Positions 24,863-38,180 of a DNA stretch of 64,000 bases are shown piece by piece. Under the pieces are notes generated by a model that was given only the letters and a program-made list of their open reading frames with translations, had not been told where the DNA came from and searched no databases. The DNA lies in assembly GCA_017590115.1 (NCBI GenBank), contig JAGGNK010012114.1, positions 1,258,248-1,322,247 on the forward strand. The letters are read 5' to 3'. The stretch is from Montifringilla adamsi (Eukaryota > Chordata > Aves > Passeriformes > Passeridae). The position numbers and the translations under genes were made by a program. Position 1 is the first letter of the stretch. Each line of letters starts with the position of its first letter.

Positions 24863-24990
24863 CTGTACTGAACCACCGTTAAGTTCTGCTCCCCACAGTG
24901 CCTGGCACATCGGATGTACCTCATCCAGCTTGACTTACTGGGTTCTCCACCATCGATAAAGTGCTGCAGTGTCCCATCTTGGTCATATAT
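24863..24990 (-). CDS. PRDM6: PRDM6 exon B: middle of PR domain
   Basis: This 128-bp exon encodes 42 codons plus two bases. It starts [15 protein letters not shown] and contains [18 protein letters not shown], the SET-fold core segment typical of PR domains (the W-M-R-Y-x-R block). It ends TVVQY plus AG. The acceptor is TCTCCCCCAG|ATA, with a clean pyrimidine tract. The donor is CAG|GTAAAG, phase 2. It joins exon A in phase 0 and exon C to complete an arginine codon. It was too short and too split to stand out as an open frame and was found by translating the minus strand between splice signals. A CpG-rich patch lies within 400 bp downstream in the transcript (lower coordinates). PR domains fold like SET methyltransferases, but activity cannot be judged from sequence alone. 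Confidence 0.97.
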
Positions 24991-27900
24991 CTGGGGGAGA
25001 TGTCACAAGGTCAAGTAGTTAGAACAAATCATCAGCAATCATTTCCACTGCTTCACTGGTGTCTCTCTGTGGCTTTTCCAGGACTTTATTGCGATAAAGT
25101 TTGTCATCTGTGTACTGATACTTTTAGAAATATACATGAAAAAGCAGAAAAGTATTTTAGGGGATGCAAGTTTATCTTGTTGCTCTTATCAAGCCAATCT
25201 TTTAATATTAAAAATATTTGTGGTGCCTCAAAGATGTGACCATGTTTCCCAAAGAATATTTAACCTATTTTGACAAGCTGTCCTTAAATAATGAACTGCC
25301 AGATAAACAAGAAAATCTGGATGTAAAGTGTGCAATAAAATGGCTGGGACATCTGAGCAAGGGGCAGTAGCAATCCCTAAACAAGGATCCCTTCCTTCAC
25401 TTCTCAGTTGCAGCAAGAGTATATACTTCAGCAGCCTTACACGATATGTTAGGGAGTCGTAGGAGTCATAATATCAAACAAATGAGACTAGAAAGAAAAA
25501 CGGAGTTGATGATGCCCTTTGCAGCTCCCTTGAGACAAACGATTTTTTTGAAGTACTGAATGAGAAACCAGTTCTCAGAGAATCGCTGTTTTCCTAAACA
25601 TGACATCCCTACTAAGGACATGTGGGCCAGTTATGGTGATTTTAAAAAAGATGGTAATATGTTTCTATTCAAAAGTGGATGCTCCCTCTGAAGTCAAGAA
25701 TAGAGTTGCTCTGGAGATTCTGAAATGAAAAGATAAATGTACCATGCATACCTACCCCCCTGACTGCTTAAAAATGTTATCTAGGTAGGTTTAATCCTAG
25801 TAAAAGCATGTGATCTCACAAGGTTGCACAATTACTTTGGCAAACCTCACAAATACATCTAAACAATTACGTGCCTATCTGAAGTAAATCTCATTTTCAT
25901 GCCTTTTGCTCCTCTATGAACACCATTTGCTTTAATATCCATACCCCAAAAATGTTATTCCTTCTGAAATTGTATGAGCCTAAACTGATGTCTTCTTGAA
26001 AGTATTCATACTGCTAATTAAAGAGGAAGCACATTTATTACATGGAATTGAACATTTCTAGTATATACAGATTAACAATCTTGAATATCTATTTCAGTAT
26101 CAACAGAATAAACTCAGAAATTATGTGACTATATTTGATACTTATGATTTTTTAAAAGAAAGTTTCCTACAGTTCACACAAAAATATACATAGGAATCAA
26201 AATCTAGTTGTTTTCCTCCACCAAAGCAGAGTCTCAAATTCAGGAGCCAGCCTTGCTTTTGCTTTTGGCCAAGAGGGACTCTGAGTAACCAGGAGGAATA
26301 TGTCCATTGCAAGAGCAGGAGAGACACAGAAATCAAGTATCTATGGTGATCCTTATCCTTTTTTCCTGAGTGTCTGTGACAAGGACCAGGTGGAACCTGG
26401 CCAAATACTCCTGTGTTGGATAAGCAAGATGCTACCCCAACATAGTGATACCCAACTGAGTGGAATAAAGTCAGAGAATCCGTAGTCCTCAGAAGTAAAC
26501 AAATACTCCAATCCCAGTGATTAAGTTGATTTTTTTATAAATGGCAACATGCTGATTATCAGCAAGGACCTATTCTTATGTAAATGTCTTCATGTATGTT
26601 GAATATGTGAGAAAATATGCTATACTATAAAAATCTGTGAAGAAATTGGAAAAGTTCTGCAGGACGTCAGCCTATAAAAAGGAAGAGAAGGAAAAATTAA
26701 TGACTAGCAGCACTTGGCTGAAATCATTTTGGCAATATTTCTGCAAACATTCTCAGCAGTGTTTATTACCTATCCCTTTACATGCTGCTTATATGTCTTA
26801 ACATGAGGCAAAAGCAATTCCCATAAATAAAGAGCTGATAACTTCCTAATCCCCAGATGATATGAAACAGGAAAGACAAAGAGGTCTGCCATAATCAGTA
26901 GTGACACTCATATCTTGGCACACAGGGTCCTACCCAGAGCTTTGTATAAATAGACAGTCATTAAATGATATGAAAAATTTAAATCTGTCATGAAAACATA
27001 GGACTGGGTCTTTCCTGGGCCTTGGTCTGGAATTGGAAGGACTGTGCTGTAAGACTAAGTATTTTCAAATATTTTATTCTGCAAGTACTGATGCACCAAG
27101 TGGCACTATGCCCTCCTTTCCTAGGATGATATTACTGACATTGCTGCATAGTCATAATCTCTCCAACAGCATTCTTAGCCCTGTTCTTACAGGACTATAA
27201 ACCCATCTGTAAAGAAGCAGAAGCCCTAGGCTTAGCAGGTAAATAATAATACTGTGTTGAATCTGTTTGTCAAATTGCACAATACAGTTTAAAATCTGGA
27301 AAAAACCCCCAAAACTCAGATATGGCTATTATTTTTCATGTCATCATCATGCAGAAGTTCTTATTCATTTTATAGTTATATAAATCAGGAAACCAATGAA
27401 GAAATAACTGCCTGAAGAAACCCTCATGAGGGACTAAACCATAATCTGCCATAACAGAGAAAAAACAAACCTGTAGCACAAGAAGTGAACACCACATTAA
27501 ACAATTGATATACATATTTACCCACATCTCTGTAACACATGCATACATCCTTAAACAGTCATACTATCTATTACAGAAAATACTGCAGAAACCTGTGATA
27601 AACTGGTGTTACTGGAAGCCTTTGACTACCTCACTTGATCATTACATCCATCTACACTGGCATAATTTTTCACACATTGCAATAGCCTCACAGCAAAATA
27701 GAATAGCATTTCTCCAAGTCCCTTCAGACTCTGCATTTATTTTTTCTGTATCTCACATCAGTCACTGACCCAAGTAGTGGAAACGCAATTAGTTATTTCA
27801 TTTTTCTACTTTGATTGTACTTGGAAGTGTTACCTAAGCTTCATACTGGACCTTGATAACTGTTGGTTTTGGTGGGTATTAAGGGTTTGGTTTTTGTTGT

Positions 27901-30629
27901 GTTTTTGTGTTTATTTTGTAATGGAATGAACCAGATTGTGGAACAGACTGGAATCTGGTAAAAGAAGTCTGCTCTCATCTCATCTGACTTGCATTATGGT
28001 CCCCCTCAGCAGTTGCCTTATAGTTAATTATCTTCTTAATGGATTCTTGACTGTTTACAGATATTTTACTGGTATGTTGCAGATCAAGAGACTCAGAATA
28101 TGATACATACTTCTTCTCTATGAACTTCTCCTCTATTTCATCCTTTGACTTCAGAATACAACAGAAACTGCTTCATTTTCCAGGAAAGTAAGTCCAAAGC
28201 ATGGTCATCAGAATACAAGTCCTCTCTTTTCAGTATTTCCTGTTCCCTTCCTTTACACAGCTTTATTAAAAAATCGAGACATAAATAGAGGTCAGGTTCC
28301 TCTTCTAATGGCTGGATTGATTGAGGATAATTATTTGGAGGACATAGATACTTTCATGACAATTGTTAGAGCAACACACAGTGGCAGTAGTAACATAACT
28401 TCAAAAGCACACTGCATGCTGTATAAGCGATGCTTTAAAATCTCTGAACATAAATAACAGAAATAATATAAACATGAACCATCTAAGCAGTCTTAAAAGA
28501 CAAGGTGGAGTGCTAAAGAGACTTCTGAGAACCACCAATTACTTCAGTACTGATAGAGTCAGTATTGCTCACTTGGATCATTAGGGCAAATCTAATTCTA
28601 GTGCTAAAACTGTTGCTCTAGCTTCTGGTATAACTGCCACAAAATTTTAGATTAAAGAAGTTCAAATGTGGCAGCAGAGCTGCAGAGAAAGCCAAGTTAT
28701 GAAGCAATTAAAAACTATCTCACAGAAGCGACAGCAAGAGCAAAAACAGCTTTTTGAAGTTCTTTTCCTTCCTATCTGTTACCTTCCCTTGTACTCTTTC
28801 CATGGCCTGCTATTACATCTTTAGAAATTCTTCCTGCATTTTATCTTTCTATTTAGTCAGGTAAGAAAGGTATTAACAGATAACTATTTGGCTGCTTGTT
28901 TTCACTTCAGGCAGTCCAGAAATGGAGTGATCCTGAAAATAGAATGTTTCTTTGCAGATACATTTATATTGCAAAAGTAGCTATTAAAATATCTGTTTTA
29001 TGTTGCAAGACATCAAAAGAGATGTGAAGAAAACCACAAAATATCCAAGAGTTAACTCTTACCATTATAGAGATGCTTGCATTTTGCTGTTCACTGCTAT
29101 TCTCATTGATATCATATGCATAAAATCATAGAATTTTCAAATCACTTACTATGAGTCTTCTCCCTTCTAAAGAAGCTTTACTCTTGCCTTCAATGCAAAG
29201 ATAGCGAAGTTGTACCCAAAACTACTGGTAATATGTCAAAAAAGTTGTAACCAGGCGTGTTAGATGTGGTAGCATCCATATAAGTTATATGCTTTCTGTA
29301 ACAGTGTATGAACCTGCAAACCACAGTTACACTGGAAGTTTCTTCATTGCTAACTTGGACGTCAGAACTCAATAAGCTCTACATCGGGCAAATCTCACTA
29401 TTGTGAGACCCTGCTTTTGATGTAAAAATAATACATCTTCTAAAGGTGTCTAACCTAAACAGAAGTTGAAAACAATTCCAAAAAGGATAATGGTTATAAA
29501 CCTGGTTGTTAAGCTGACAGTCTGTAAAAAGTGTGCAATTATAGAACCATAGAATTGCTTAGGTTGCAAAAAGACTTTGAAAATCATTGAATCCAACCCT
29601 TAACCCAGCACTGCGAAGCCAAGTAGGGTTAAAGTCCCTACATTAATTCCCTAAGAGCCACAGCTACACTTCTTTAAAATACCTCCAGGGAAGGTGACTC
29701 TATCACTTCCCTGAACAACCTGTTCCAGTGCTTGACAACCCTCTTGGTGAAGAACTTTTCCCTGACATCCAACTTAAACCTCCTCTGGCACAGTTGGAGG
29801 CTGTTTACTCTTTTCCTGTTGCTTGTTGCTTGGGAGACAATCCCAACTCATGCGCTCCTGGAACCTCCTTTCAGGCAGTTGTAGAGAGCAATAAGGTCCC
29901 CCCAGTCCTCTTTTTCTCCAGACTAAACAGCCCCAGCTCCCTCAACTTTTCCTCACAGGACTTGTGCTCCAGACCTTTCACCAGCTCCACTGCCATTCTC
30001 TGGACATGCTGCAGCACCTCAAAGTCTTTTTTGTAGTGAAGGGCCCAAAACTGGACACAGGACTTGTGTGGTGTCACCTCTGCTGAGTGCAGGCGGACAG
30101 TCCCTGCCCTGCTCCTGCTGACCACACTACTGTGGACACAAACCAGGATGCTATTGGCTTTCTTGGCCACCTGGACACAGCTGGCTCATGTTCAGCTACT
30201 GTCAACCAGCACCACCAGGTCCTTTTCCACCAAGACATCTTTCCAGTCTCTCTGACCCCAGCCCCTACCATCATGTAGGGTTGTTGTGACCAAAGTGTAG
30301 GACCTGGAACTTGCCCTTGTTTGACCTCACAGACTTTGCCTCAGCCTGTCAATCCAGCCCATCCAGATCCCTCTGCAGAGCCTATCCACCATCCAGCAGA
30401 TCGACACTGCTGTGTAAATTTGTGTCATCTCCAGACTGACAAAGGATGCACTTGATCCCCACATCCATATTATGTATTGAACAGGGCTGTTCCCCACCAC
30501 TGAGCCCTGGGAAACAGCACTTGTGACTGGCCACGAGCTGGATTTTGCACCACTCACCTCTATTCTTTGGACATAGCCAGCTTCAGTTTTTACTTGAACA
30601 GTACAAGCCATCAGCATCCAGTTTTTCCA

Positions 30630-30857
30630 TCAGAATTCTGTGGGAAATGGTGTGAAGGTTTCACTGAAGAACAGGTAGATAACATCCACAGCCTCTCCCT
30701 CATTCATGAAGTATTCTACACTTGCACAGAAGAAGACCAGGTCGTTCAAGCAGGACCTGCCTTTTGTAAAGCCATGCTGACTGTGTTCAGTCCTGGTTGT
30801 CTGCATGGTGGCACTCAGGATGATTTGCTCCATGATGTTCCCTGGCACCAAGACCAC
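30630..30857 (-). pseudogene. CR1 reverse transcriptase fragment
   Basis: A 75-codon remnant of the CR1 pol gene inside the element at 29.5-32.15 kb. The HGFTKGRSCLNDL block is the conserved stretch before palm motif A, and DVIYLFFSETF sits where functional CR1 copies have D-x-x-x-A-F-D-type catalytic residues. Here the first catalytic Asp position reads F and the motif is eroded, then the frame fails. This is known retrotransposon chemistry (target-primed reverse transcription), but this copy is clearly inactivated. Confidence 0.85.
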
Positions 30858-31936
30858 GCTTACAGGCCTGTTGTTCTCTGCATCCTTCTTCCTGACCCTC
30901 TTGTAGCTGAGCTTTACATCTGCTGACCTCTGATCAACTGGAACCTCCCTGATGAGCCATGGCCACTTATAAATTATTGAAAATAGCTTAGTGAACTATT
31001 CTCCCAGCTCCTCAAGACTTGTGTCAACCCCATCTAACCCCACAAACTTGTGTCTGTCCAAATGGAGCAGATCTCTTACAATATTTCTGTCAATTACAGG
31101 GACTTCATTTGGCTTCCCACACCTGTCCTACAGCTGCTAACAGTCCTCTTACAGAGGACTGGTTATTCAGAGAAGAACTGGTCTTACTATTAAAAACTGG
31201 GGCAAAGAAGGTTCCTCAGCTTTTCCCTCATCTTTTGTCACTCTTTCCTCACATATCCACCAAAGGGATTTTACTTGGCTTTCCTTAAGTTGCTACACAA
31301 TTTCCAGAAACCTTTCTTATTTTCTTCTACAGCAGGTAAATTCTACTTGGGCTTTGGCCCTTCTAATTTTCCCCCTGCATAACTTCATGACATCCTCTGA
31401 AGTTGCCTGCCCCTTTCTTCCAGAGATCACAAGCTCTCCTTTTTCCCATAACTTCCAGCCAAAGTTCTCTGTTTGACTAGGCTAATCTTCTTCCCCAACA
31501 ATTAATCTTTTAGCATATGTGGACAGCCTGCCCCTGTTCCTTTAAGATCCTTAAGTCCTTCTTAAGACACATCTAACCTTCCTGGACTCCTTGCCAATCA
31601 AGACTGCCTCTCAAGGGACTCTGTCAGCCAGACCCCTAAACAGGCCAGAGTCTGCCCTCTGGAAGTCCAAGATGGCAGTTCTGCTGATCTTCCCCCTTAC
31701 ATCTCTGAGATTTGAAAACTCATTTTGTGACCGTTGTGCTCATGACAGCCTCTGACCACCACATAACCTGTAAGTCCTTCACTGTTTGCAAGCAACACGG
31801 CACATTCCATAGCTGACTCCCTCACCATGTGCTCTCTCCACACTCCACAATCATCCTGGATTTTTCCCCTCTACAGTGTTCTATTTTCAGCAACATTGGC
31901 TAAATTGGGGTGTCCCAGGAGAACAAGGGATGACAA

Positions 31937-32140
31937 TCATGAGACTTCTCCCGGATGCTTATAGAACATTTCATCTGCCTCTTCATCTTGGCTGGATGGT
32001 CTAAAACAGACTTCCACCAGAGTACCTGCTATATTGGCCTTCCTCTTTGCTCTTACCCATAAACACTCAATCCTGTCATCAACATCACCTTCTTTTGAAG
32101 GAAACGGTGGTATCTTCATTGAACTTTTTAAAAAATTCAC
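31937..32140 (-). pseudogene. CR1 endonuclease fragment
   Basis: A 67-codon remnant at the 5' side of the same CR1 copy. Residues LWVRAKRKANIAG...VCFRPSSQDEEADEMFYKHPGE resemble the middle of the CR1 AP-type endonuclease, which nicks the target DNA. Just downstream in the element's sense direction, the reverse complement of 31915-31935 still shows a 'CCCTTGTTCTCCTGGG' stretch expected to encode the LVLVGDFN-like catalytic block, but with damage. The first about 20 residues do not look like CR1 and probably lie at or beyond the element's edge. Confidence 0.75.
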
Positions 32141-34252
32141 TCTGCAGCATTTTACTTATTGTCTGCAATAAACTAGTACTGTAAAGTAAAGTTGAATACA
32201 CATATGCTTTCTTAGAGGGGGGAAGAGTGTTAGGTGACATTACTAGTAGAAGACAGCTCTACAGCCAACAGAACAAATTACAAGGATGGTACCTTTCCCA
32301 TAAAACCGAAGAAATAGCTGTCTCTTTCCTGAAAAGCCCTGAAACTGAGATAAGTGAACAGTAAAATTCAGTGATTTGACTTGCTTAAGGCAGTCATTGT
32401 TAAGCAAAAGGCCAATGAACTCCGGAGTTTATTATGACACGTATATCTTATTTATTTGTTAGTGCTTCTAATCATGTCAAACTGAAAGTAAACTGGATTG
32501 TAGGCTTAATGACTTGATAACTTACTCATTTAGGTTGGATTTTGTGTAGTGTACTGGTGCCTAGCAGCTGGCTTTGAAATCAGCACACTGCCAAAGGACC
32601 TTGTTATCTAGAAAGCTGGAAACATTCAGAAGATGCTGCATGAACTGAATGAGAGAAAATACTAACAATTCATTGAAAATATTACATTTAAGGAGCATAG
32701 TTTGGGCTGAAAATCAAAATACAGCTGTGTTCATATTGATAGCAACAAGTGTTCAAAGAATGAATGCTTTTAGACTTTTAATGCCTTAATATTAAGAGCT
32801 GAGCATCTGCTTTAGGACAGGACGGCTCTTCTAAGTATGTATCTTCTCCTTGTTACACACTGAATGAAACAATCATGCATGTAACCATAACTTCTTTCTC
32901 ACTTCTTTCACTAACTTGATGACCACATAAGGGTATTCAGCAGACTTTATAAGAACTCTTTAGTCCCACCGTGTAAAAAAAAAATAAAATATAATGCAAC
33001 TCAGAGACAAACTAAGATGCATGGAAAACTCTCCAAACACAGTTTAATAAAAATAAAAACTGATGTTGATTTATGGCAATAGTGATATTATATAATCACG
33101 TCCTTTGCAAAAAAACACTTCTCAAACATTGAAATATTTTGTAAATTATGTGCTATCTTTTAGATTACCTGTACAGTCAACAGGCTGAACTCCCCGAATG
33201 AAGACAATTTTCATCACATTCTGATAAATCCACTTTTGATATCTAATAAATATTATTTTTTCTGTAATAATCAACTATACATGTAAAACTTGTATGTAAC
33301 AATAGTAGTATAGATGTCATCAACCTCATTCTGCTGTAAGTGGAAATGTTTGGACAGGTTCCCTGTTCAATTGCATGGCCATTATTTCAGAAAGACATTA
33401 GTTATAAATACTTCTCATATGTTCCACTGTTTCTTGATAAGACTAATTGATTTGCTTTACCAGTTAAAGTATGTCTTCAGATTATTTATGGGCAGATAGC
33501 ATAATCAAAAATATAAATATGTTTCAGATAACATTCAAGCTTGTTGTCTTAGGAGGAGATAAGAATGGTTTGGTTTATTATTATGTAGAAAATTAAAGCC
33601 AGTTACTATGGTCTTTATATCTATATGAAATAAATCCATGTCGATAACTAGTTACTTACTTTGAAGTGCTTCTATTTTTATAATAATAATTGATGGTATC
33701 TCCTTGCCATGTAGAGAATGTAACAGTCCATTCAAAGAATGATTTTTCTTTGTTGTATTTGTATTACATGCAGTTTGTTTATACTTAGAATTATCATCAA
33801 GTTTTCCAAAGCAATTGACAGAATAGAAATCTGAAATAAATGAGCAAGGAGGAACTATCAGGAGGCCTCACTGGTTAAAGTCAAAGGAAAATTTTTGTCC
33901 AACTGGATGCTACCCCTCTGTGAAAAAGCACAGAAATATATCCTGACAGCCAACGGTCTTCTTTGAGTCTTCACACAATGCAAAGCAATTTTCTAAAATT
34001 AACCACATCTGATACAGAGCATACATCTTATAATGTCTACTCAGTGTTTTTCTCTTTAATCTAGCAGGCATCATCTAGCAAATTTTATAAAAGAGAATAC
34101 TTGCCAAATAATATTAAAAGCTATTTAGTTTTAATGTTTCTCAAAGGATTATGGCATATGAAACTATAAACATTGGTTTGAACTGTCTGTGCTAGGTGAA
34201 AGGCTTCATCTCTCACTTAGACCTCAGTCCAGCAAACACTTCTGCACATGTT

Positions 34253-34280
34253 GTAGTCCCATTGATCTCAATGGGACTAC
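34253..34280. repeat. 28-bp inverted repeat, possibly an old amniote repeat
   Basis: GTAGTCCCATTGA (34253-34265) and TCAATGGGACTAC (34268-34280) are exact reverse complements with a 2-base loop. The flanks (CACATG on the left, GTGTGTG on the right) extend it imperfectly. The 'CATTGA...TCAATGGGACTACTC' wording resembles an old repeat found in turtle and bird genomes, but the name is not certain. Confidence 0.8.
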
Positions 34281-36047
34281 TCGTGTGTGAAATCAAGCAT
34301 CTGTGTAAGCAGACTGGGGCCTTATTCCAGAAAGTGTCATGAAAGCAATGCCCTGCTGATTATGTGGACTTCATAAAATTACTTTTTTTTAAGTCAAGTC
34401 TCTGTGGTTTGTTTTGACATTAGCCCGTGGAGGTCCTGGAATGGGAAAGAATTTCATGTAACGCAACAGTGTTACTCAACACCAGGGCAACGAGAGGAAG
34501 ACACAATGAGAGCAGAAAAAAACCCCACGCATGAAGCTGGAAACTTGAACACATGTAAACAGATCTGTAAAGTACCAGTGCTCTTGCAGCACCCACTGAC
34601 ACCACAGGGCCTTCCTTCCCTGAGTGTGGTTTTGCACTCTCCTGACAGGTCCAGTGATAGGACAAAAAAAGTTGTGGTGCTCTAGCCACAAGTCATTCGG
34701 CAATGGAGACATTTTTGTTTAACATGTTATTTCTGCCCTGCTCACTACCCTGCCTTCCTGTGCAGCCCTGGTAGCAGAAGACCATGTGGAGGCAACAGAC
34801 TGAAGTGGTTTTCTCCAGTTTTTTCTAGGCTGGAGCATGAAGAGAAAAATGTTACCAATCTAGGTTCTATGGTAATACTTCAGAAAGACTGTGAAAGAAA
34901 CCAGGCTAAAAATTGAAAGATGTTTTAGAACAGAGAGGCAAATTATCAAAGCTGAAATAACCCAGAAAAACTGTTATACCCATTGACTGGTAAATTCAAG
35001 TCCTAGTAAATATAACAGGGAAGAAGTTACAAAAAAGGGTACAATACTGAAAACCCTCATTCGACTGGAAAGAATCAATGAACTTACTCAGAAATAAAGC
35101 TCCTAAAATTATATTGGGAGCTAGAGAATCGATACAGTTTCAGTGATTCTTTCTTGCTTCCAGTGCCACTGAAAACAGAGCACTGTTTCCTTTAGATAAG
35201 GTAATGATAGTACTTAGGCTGTTTTCTTGGAGGTTCTCAAAACCATTAGACATTGAAAAATGAAATTGAAAAGTGTTTGTTTGTTTTGGGTTTTTTTCAT
35301 TCCTTTGCACAGCCAAATATCCCAGAACGATTTTGGCAGATTTAATCACTCAGCATCAAGCTAGACAAAGCAGCTGAAACAAGTGAGCATGTGAATACTC
35401 CTGGGGTGACTCAGAGTCATCCTCAGAGAAATCACTCTGGACCAAAAGAAACTCATAAATGGAAATCATTCTAATTTGCCCTGGTTCTTACGCATAAGAA
35501 AGAACAAAAGTATGGAGGGTCTGCTCTTCAAATTCAAGGCTTACCTTGCTTGTAAGAGGAAGCTGATGGCCCAAGAATGGCGCAGCTTTTCATCCCTCAT
35601 TCCTATAATTTCTGTAAAGCCCTTTTTCAAAACACTGTTCCAAGCTGTGTTTTCGTAGTTTTGTGAATGAATCAGTAGTTCTAGAGAGGTAGCAGAACTT
35701 AGATCTACAAATCCCAGACTCAGAGCTTAAGGATATTTTCAGACATACTGAAATATGGTGCATAGAGCATATGGCACAATTATCATTCTGTAATTGACTT
35801 TGGTTTCAGTTAACAGCACATGGGCTTTTCATTATTTTCTTTACCTTTAGGATTTTTTAAAGCTCTGACGCCATGCTCCTTTAAGCATTTTAAGAACTAG
35901 ATTATAACCTCTCTTTTCGAACACAGAACTGCTTGAGATTCTAAGGGATCTGCAGAGAGTCATGAGGATGGAGTCACTCTTCTTGGTGGTGCCAAGCAAA
36001 AAGAGAGAGGCAATGGTCAGAAATAGATGTACAGAAGTTTTACATTA

Positions 36048-36245
36048 ATAGGAATAAAAAATTTTACCATGAAGGTGACTGACCATTAGAGCAATGAGAA
36101 GAACCAAGAGGTTGCAGAGTGTTCTTCTAAGGAGATATTCAGAAGCTGTCTGCACACAATCCTGAGCAGCATGCTCTAGGAAGCCCTCCTTGAACAGGGA
36201 GGTTGAACCATGTGACTCAAATGGTCTCATCCAACCTTTTATAAA
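36048..36245 (+). mobile_element. CR1 LINE 3'-end fragment, plus sense
   Basis: The plus strand carries a CR1 subfamily 3' block: 'AAGAGGTTGCAGAGTGTTCTT', 'GGAGATATTCAGAAGCTGTC', 'GAGCAGCATGCTCTAGG', 'GGGAGGTTGAACCATGTGAC' and 'CTCATCCAACC'. The octamer tail is eroded to an A-rich run. The orientation is opposite to PRDM6. Confidence 0.8.
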
Positions 36246-38159
36246 AAAATCCCAACCCTAATGCAGAAACGCACTGCATGTGAAAATACTCTCTGAAAAG
36301 AAACCCTGTCCACAAGTAGCCTCCTCTTCAAGAAATGTCAAGAGCATCACTTTGTTCTAAATATGTGTTGCTGCCTAACGTAATGGTTGTGATCACTGAT
36401 AAGGGTTTGTTCCTGCACTAGGGAAAGACTATATAGTTATATTCAGATGTGCAAGCTTAAATTCAGGTTAAGCGTGTAAAGTTAAGTTCAGGTGTGTAAA
36501 TTAGTGTTTCTGGTGGGTTCAAGTATTCCACTAAAACTCCTGTGACTGCTACAGAAGACAAGCAGTTATCCTTAAGTTCTGGGCATTACTTGGGAATTAT
36601 ATTACTTGTCAGCCCTGTCTGTATGACTTAGATACTTTCCAGGATTTAAAATTCCACTAAACACCTCCATTCAGGCACTTGAATTGCTCTGCAGATGCCT
36701 GGGTTTAGCTCCTAGCCAGAAAATGGTTTGTCACATGGCTTACAGCAAGTACTTAAAGTCTTGATCCTGCGGCTGTAGAAAACAGGGATTTTGATAACAT
36801 TTTTTCTGCACCATTTGCTTATCTTCACTCTGAGTTTGTAAGTAAATATGGATAGGGACTGTGTTTACAATGTATGTGTAGAACATCTATCACAGCAGAG
36901 CACCCATTTACTACTACAATACAGACTCCAAAGATAATTCTTTCAATCCTTTTTTAAACTTCTCATTAAGACGTACCATAAATGAGGAATTTCAGTAAAA
37001 ATTACATACCTTAGAAAATATACTTAATTCCTTTGTGAGTTTTAAATAATGAGACACAGTGATATTTTTAGTTTGGAATATTTTGGAATGTCTGGAATGT
37101 CAAGTTCCCTAGATGATGATTAAAAGGTCAAGTAATAAAGTATATGATAAACTGTGCCTGAGATTCCTCATAAAACAAATGAGTAATGGCTGTACAAACT
37201 GAGTTGCCATGTTTTCATATCAAAAAATTCCTAGAGTCTATTATTCCTTCAAATTTGTTAAATTACAGGATTGTCAGAAAAAAATAGCACAGGAATGGCT
37301 AGTTTGCAGCCTACTTTGGGCTGAAGTCAGAGCAAACGAAAGGAGTGCAGTAAGGAGTAGTGCTGATGTTGCTGGTGGACGTCATAGTGGAGAATGTGAA
37401 AAGGGTTTTTTTCATTCCCAAGTGCAGGTCTGGTGTTGGTAAGTATCACGCTAAGTTTCTTTAGAAGTGTGTTTGTTTCTGTGAGGATTATAACATTAGA
37501 TTAGAACATTGCTTGAGACACAATCACAGGAGCCCTCCAGAGCTGTCAAGCATTTGGCATATCTCACTTATCTCTAAGGGTGGCAGGGGCCATCAATACA
37601 AAGTGGACCATCAATCAATATGGGGTCTTCTTCAGACATTGCCTGTCAGCTGATCAGAGGAAGACTTTAGGGAATCAGCTCTCCATTATCAGGATTTGGT
37701 CTGTGATCAGAACAAGCCACTAAACCTTTTACTTTTCACTTGGCAAAAACATACACACTGGAAAAAAGTCCTGACAGTTCATTCATTTTGCTCCATCACT
37801 GGAGCCAGATGATGTTTGACTGGGGAGACCCACCCTCTTTGATGTTGTACTCTTTTGAGAGTGCCCTGCTGTGAAGAAAATTTTCTCCTTCCAAATTAAA
37901 GAGAAATATTTCTGTGTCCAGCTGTTAAATGTGACGTTTGCCATTTTTCAGTGCACTGGCTTTGTGCCATCTCGCAGGCTGTGTTTCAAGCCTATCTTTT
38001 TCCTTTCCCCTTCTCAGCAGCAATATCCACAATGTGTTAGTGTCTCCAACTTCTACATACATCAATACCAAAAGGGAAAATACAAGTAATGCTGCATTTC
38101 TCTGAACTACAGCAGCAATATTTACATGCCTCTTCTGGTTTTTTTAATTAAAGCCAGTG

Positions 38160-38180
38160 ATCCTTCATGCAATGAAGGAT
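38160..38180. repeat. Short perfect hairpin
   Basis: ATCCTTCAT and ATGAAGGAT are perfect 9-base arms around a GCA loop. This size is common by chance in AT-rich DNA; function unknown. Confidence 0.6.

Larger units (their letters stand above)
29537..32150 (-). mobile_element. CR1 LINE, long decayed copy with endonuclease and RT remnants
   Basis: About 2.6 kb, minus sense. The 3' tail is at the left (ATAGAACCATAGAATTGC). Moving right, 30.3-30.5 kb translates to a polymerase-type stretch (GDDTNLHSSVDLLDGG, then NKGKFQVLHFGHNNP). The frame at 30857-30630 reads QHGFTKGRSCLNDL and DVIYLFFSETF, the palm region of CR1 reverse transcriptase. The frame at 32140-31937 reads LWVRAKRKANIAG and CFRPSSQDEEADEMFY, part of the CR1 apurinic-type endonuclease. 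The reading frames are broken by stops and shifts, so the copy is not active. Confidence 0.9.

Noticed and set aside
26665..26690. 'CCTATAAAAAGG' TATA-like sequence
   Set aside because: Isolated in AT-rich DNA with no initiator, CpG context or open frame nearby.
29115..29140. 'AAATCATAGAATTTTC' resembling a CR1 tail
   Set aside because: Only one tail-like unit and no adjoining CR1 3' block.
29728..31288. Many overlapping plus- and minus-strand frames
   Set aside because: They lie inside the decayed CR1 copy; only the endonuclease and RT remnants on the minus strand are meaningful.
34404..34712. Three overlapping frames (93, 89, 78 codons) and a short 'CAGTGATAGGACAA' match to CR1
   Set aside because: The match is about 14 bases with no flanking CR1 signature, and the frames show no domain; treated as chance.
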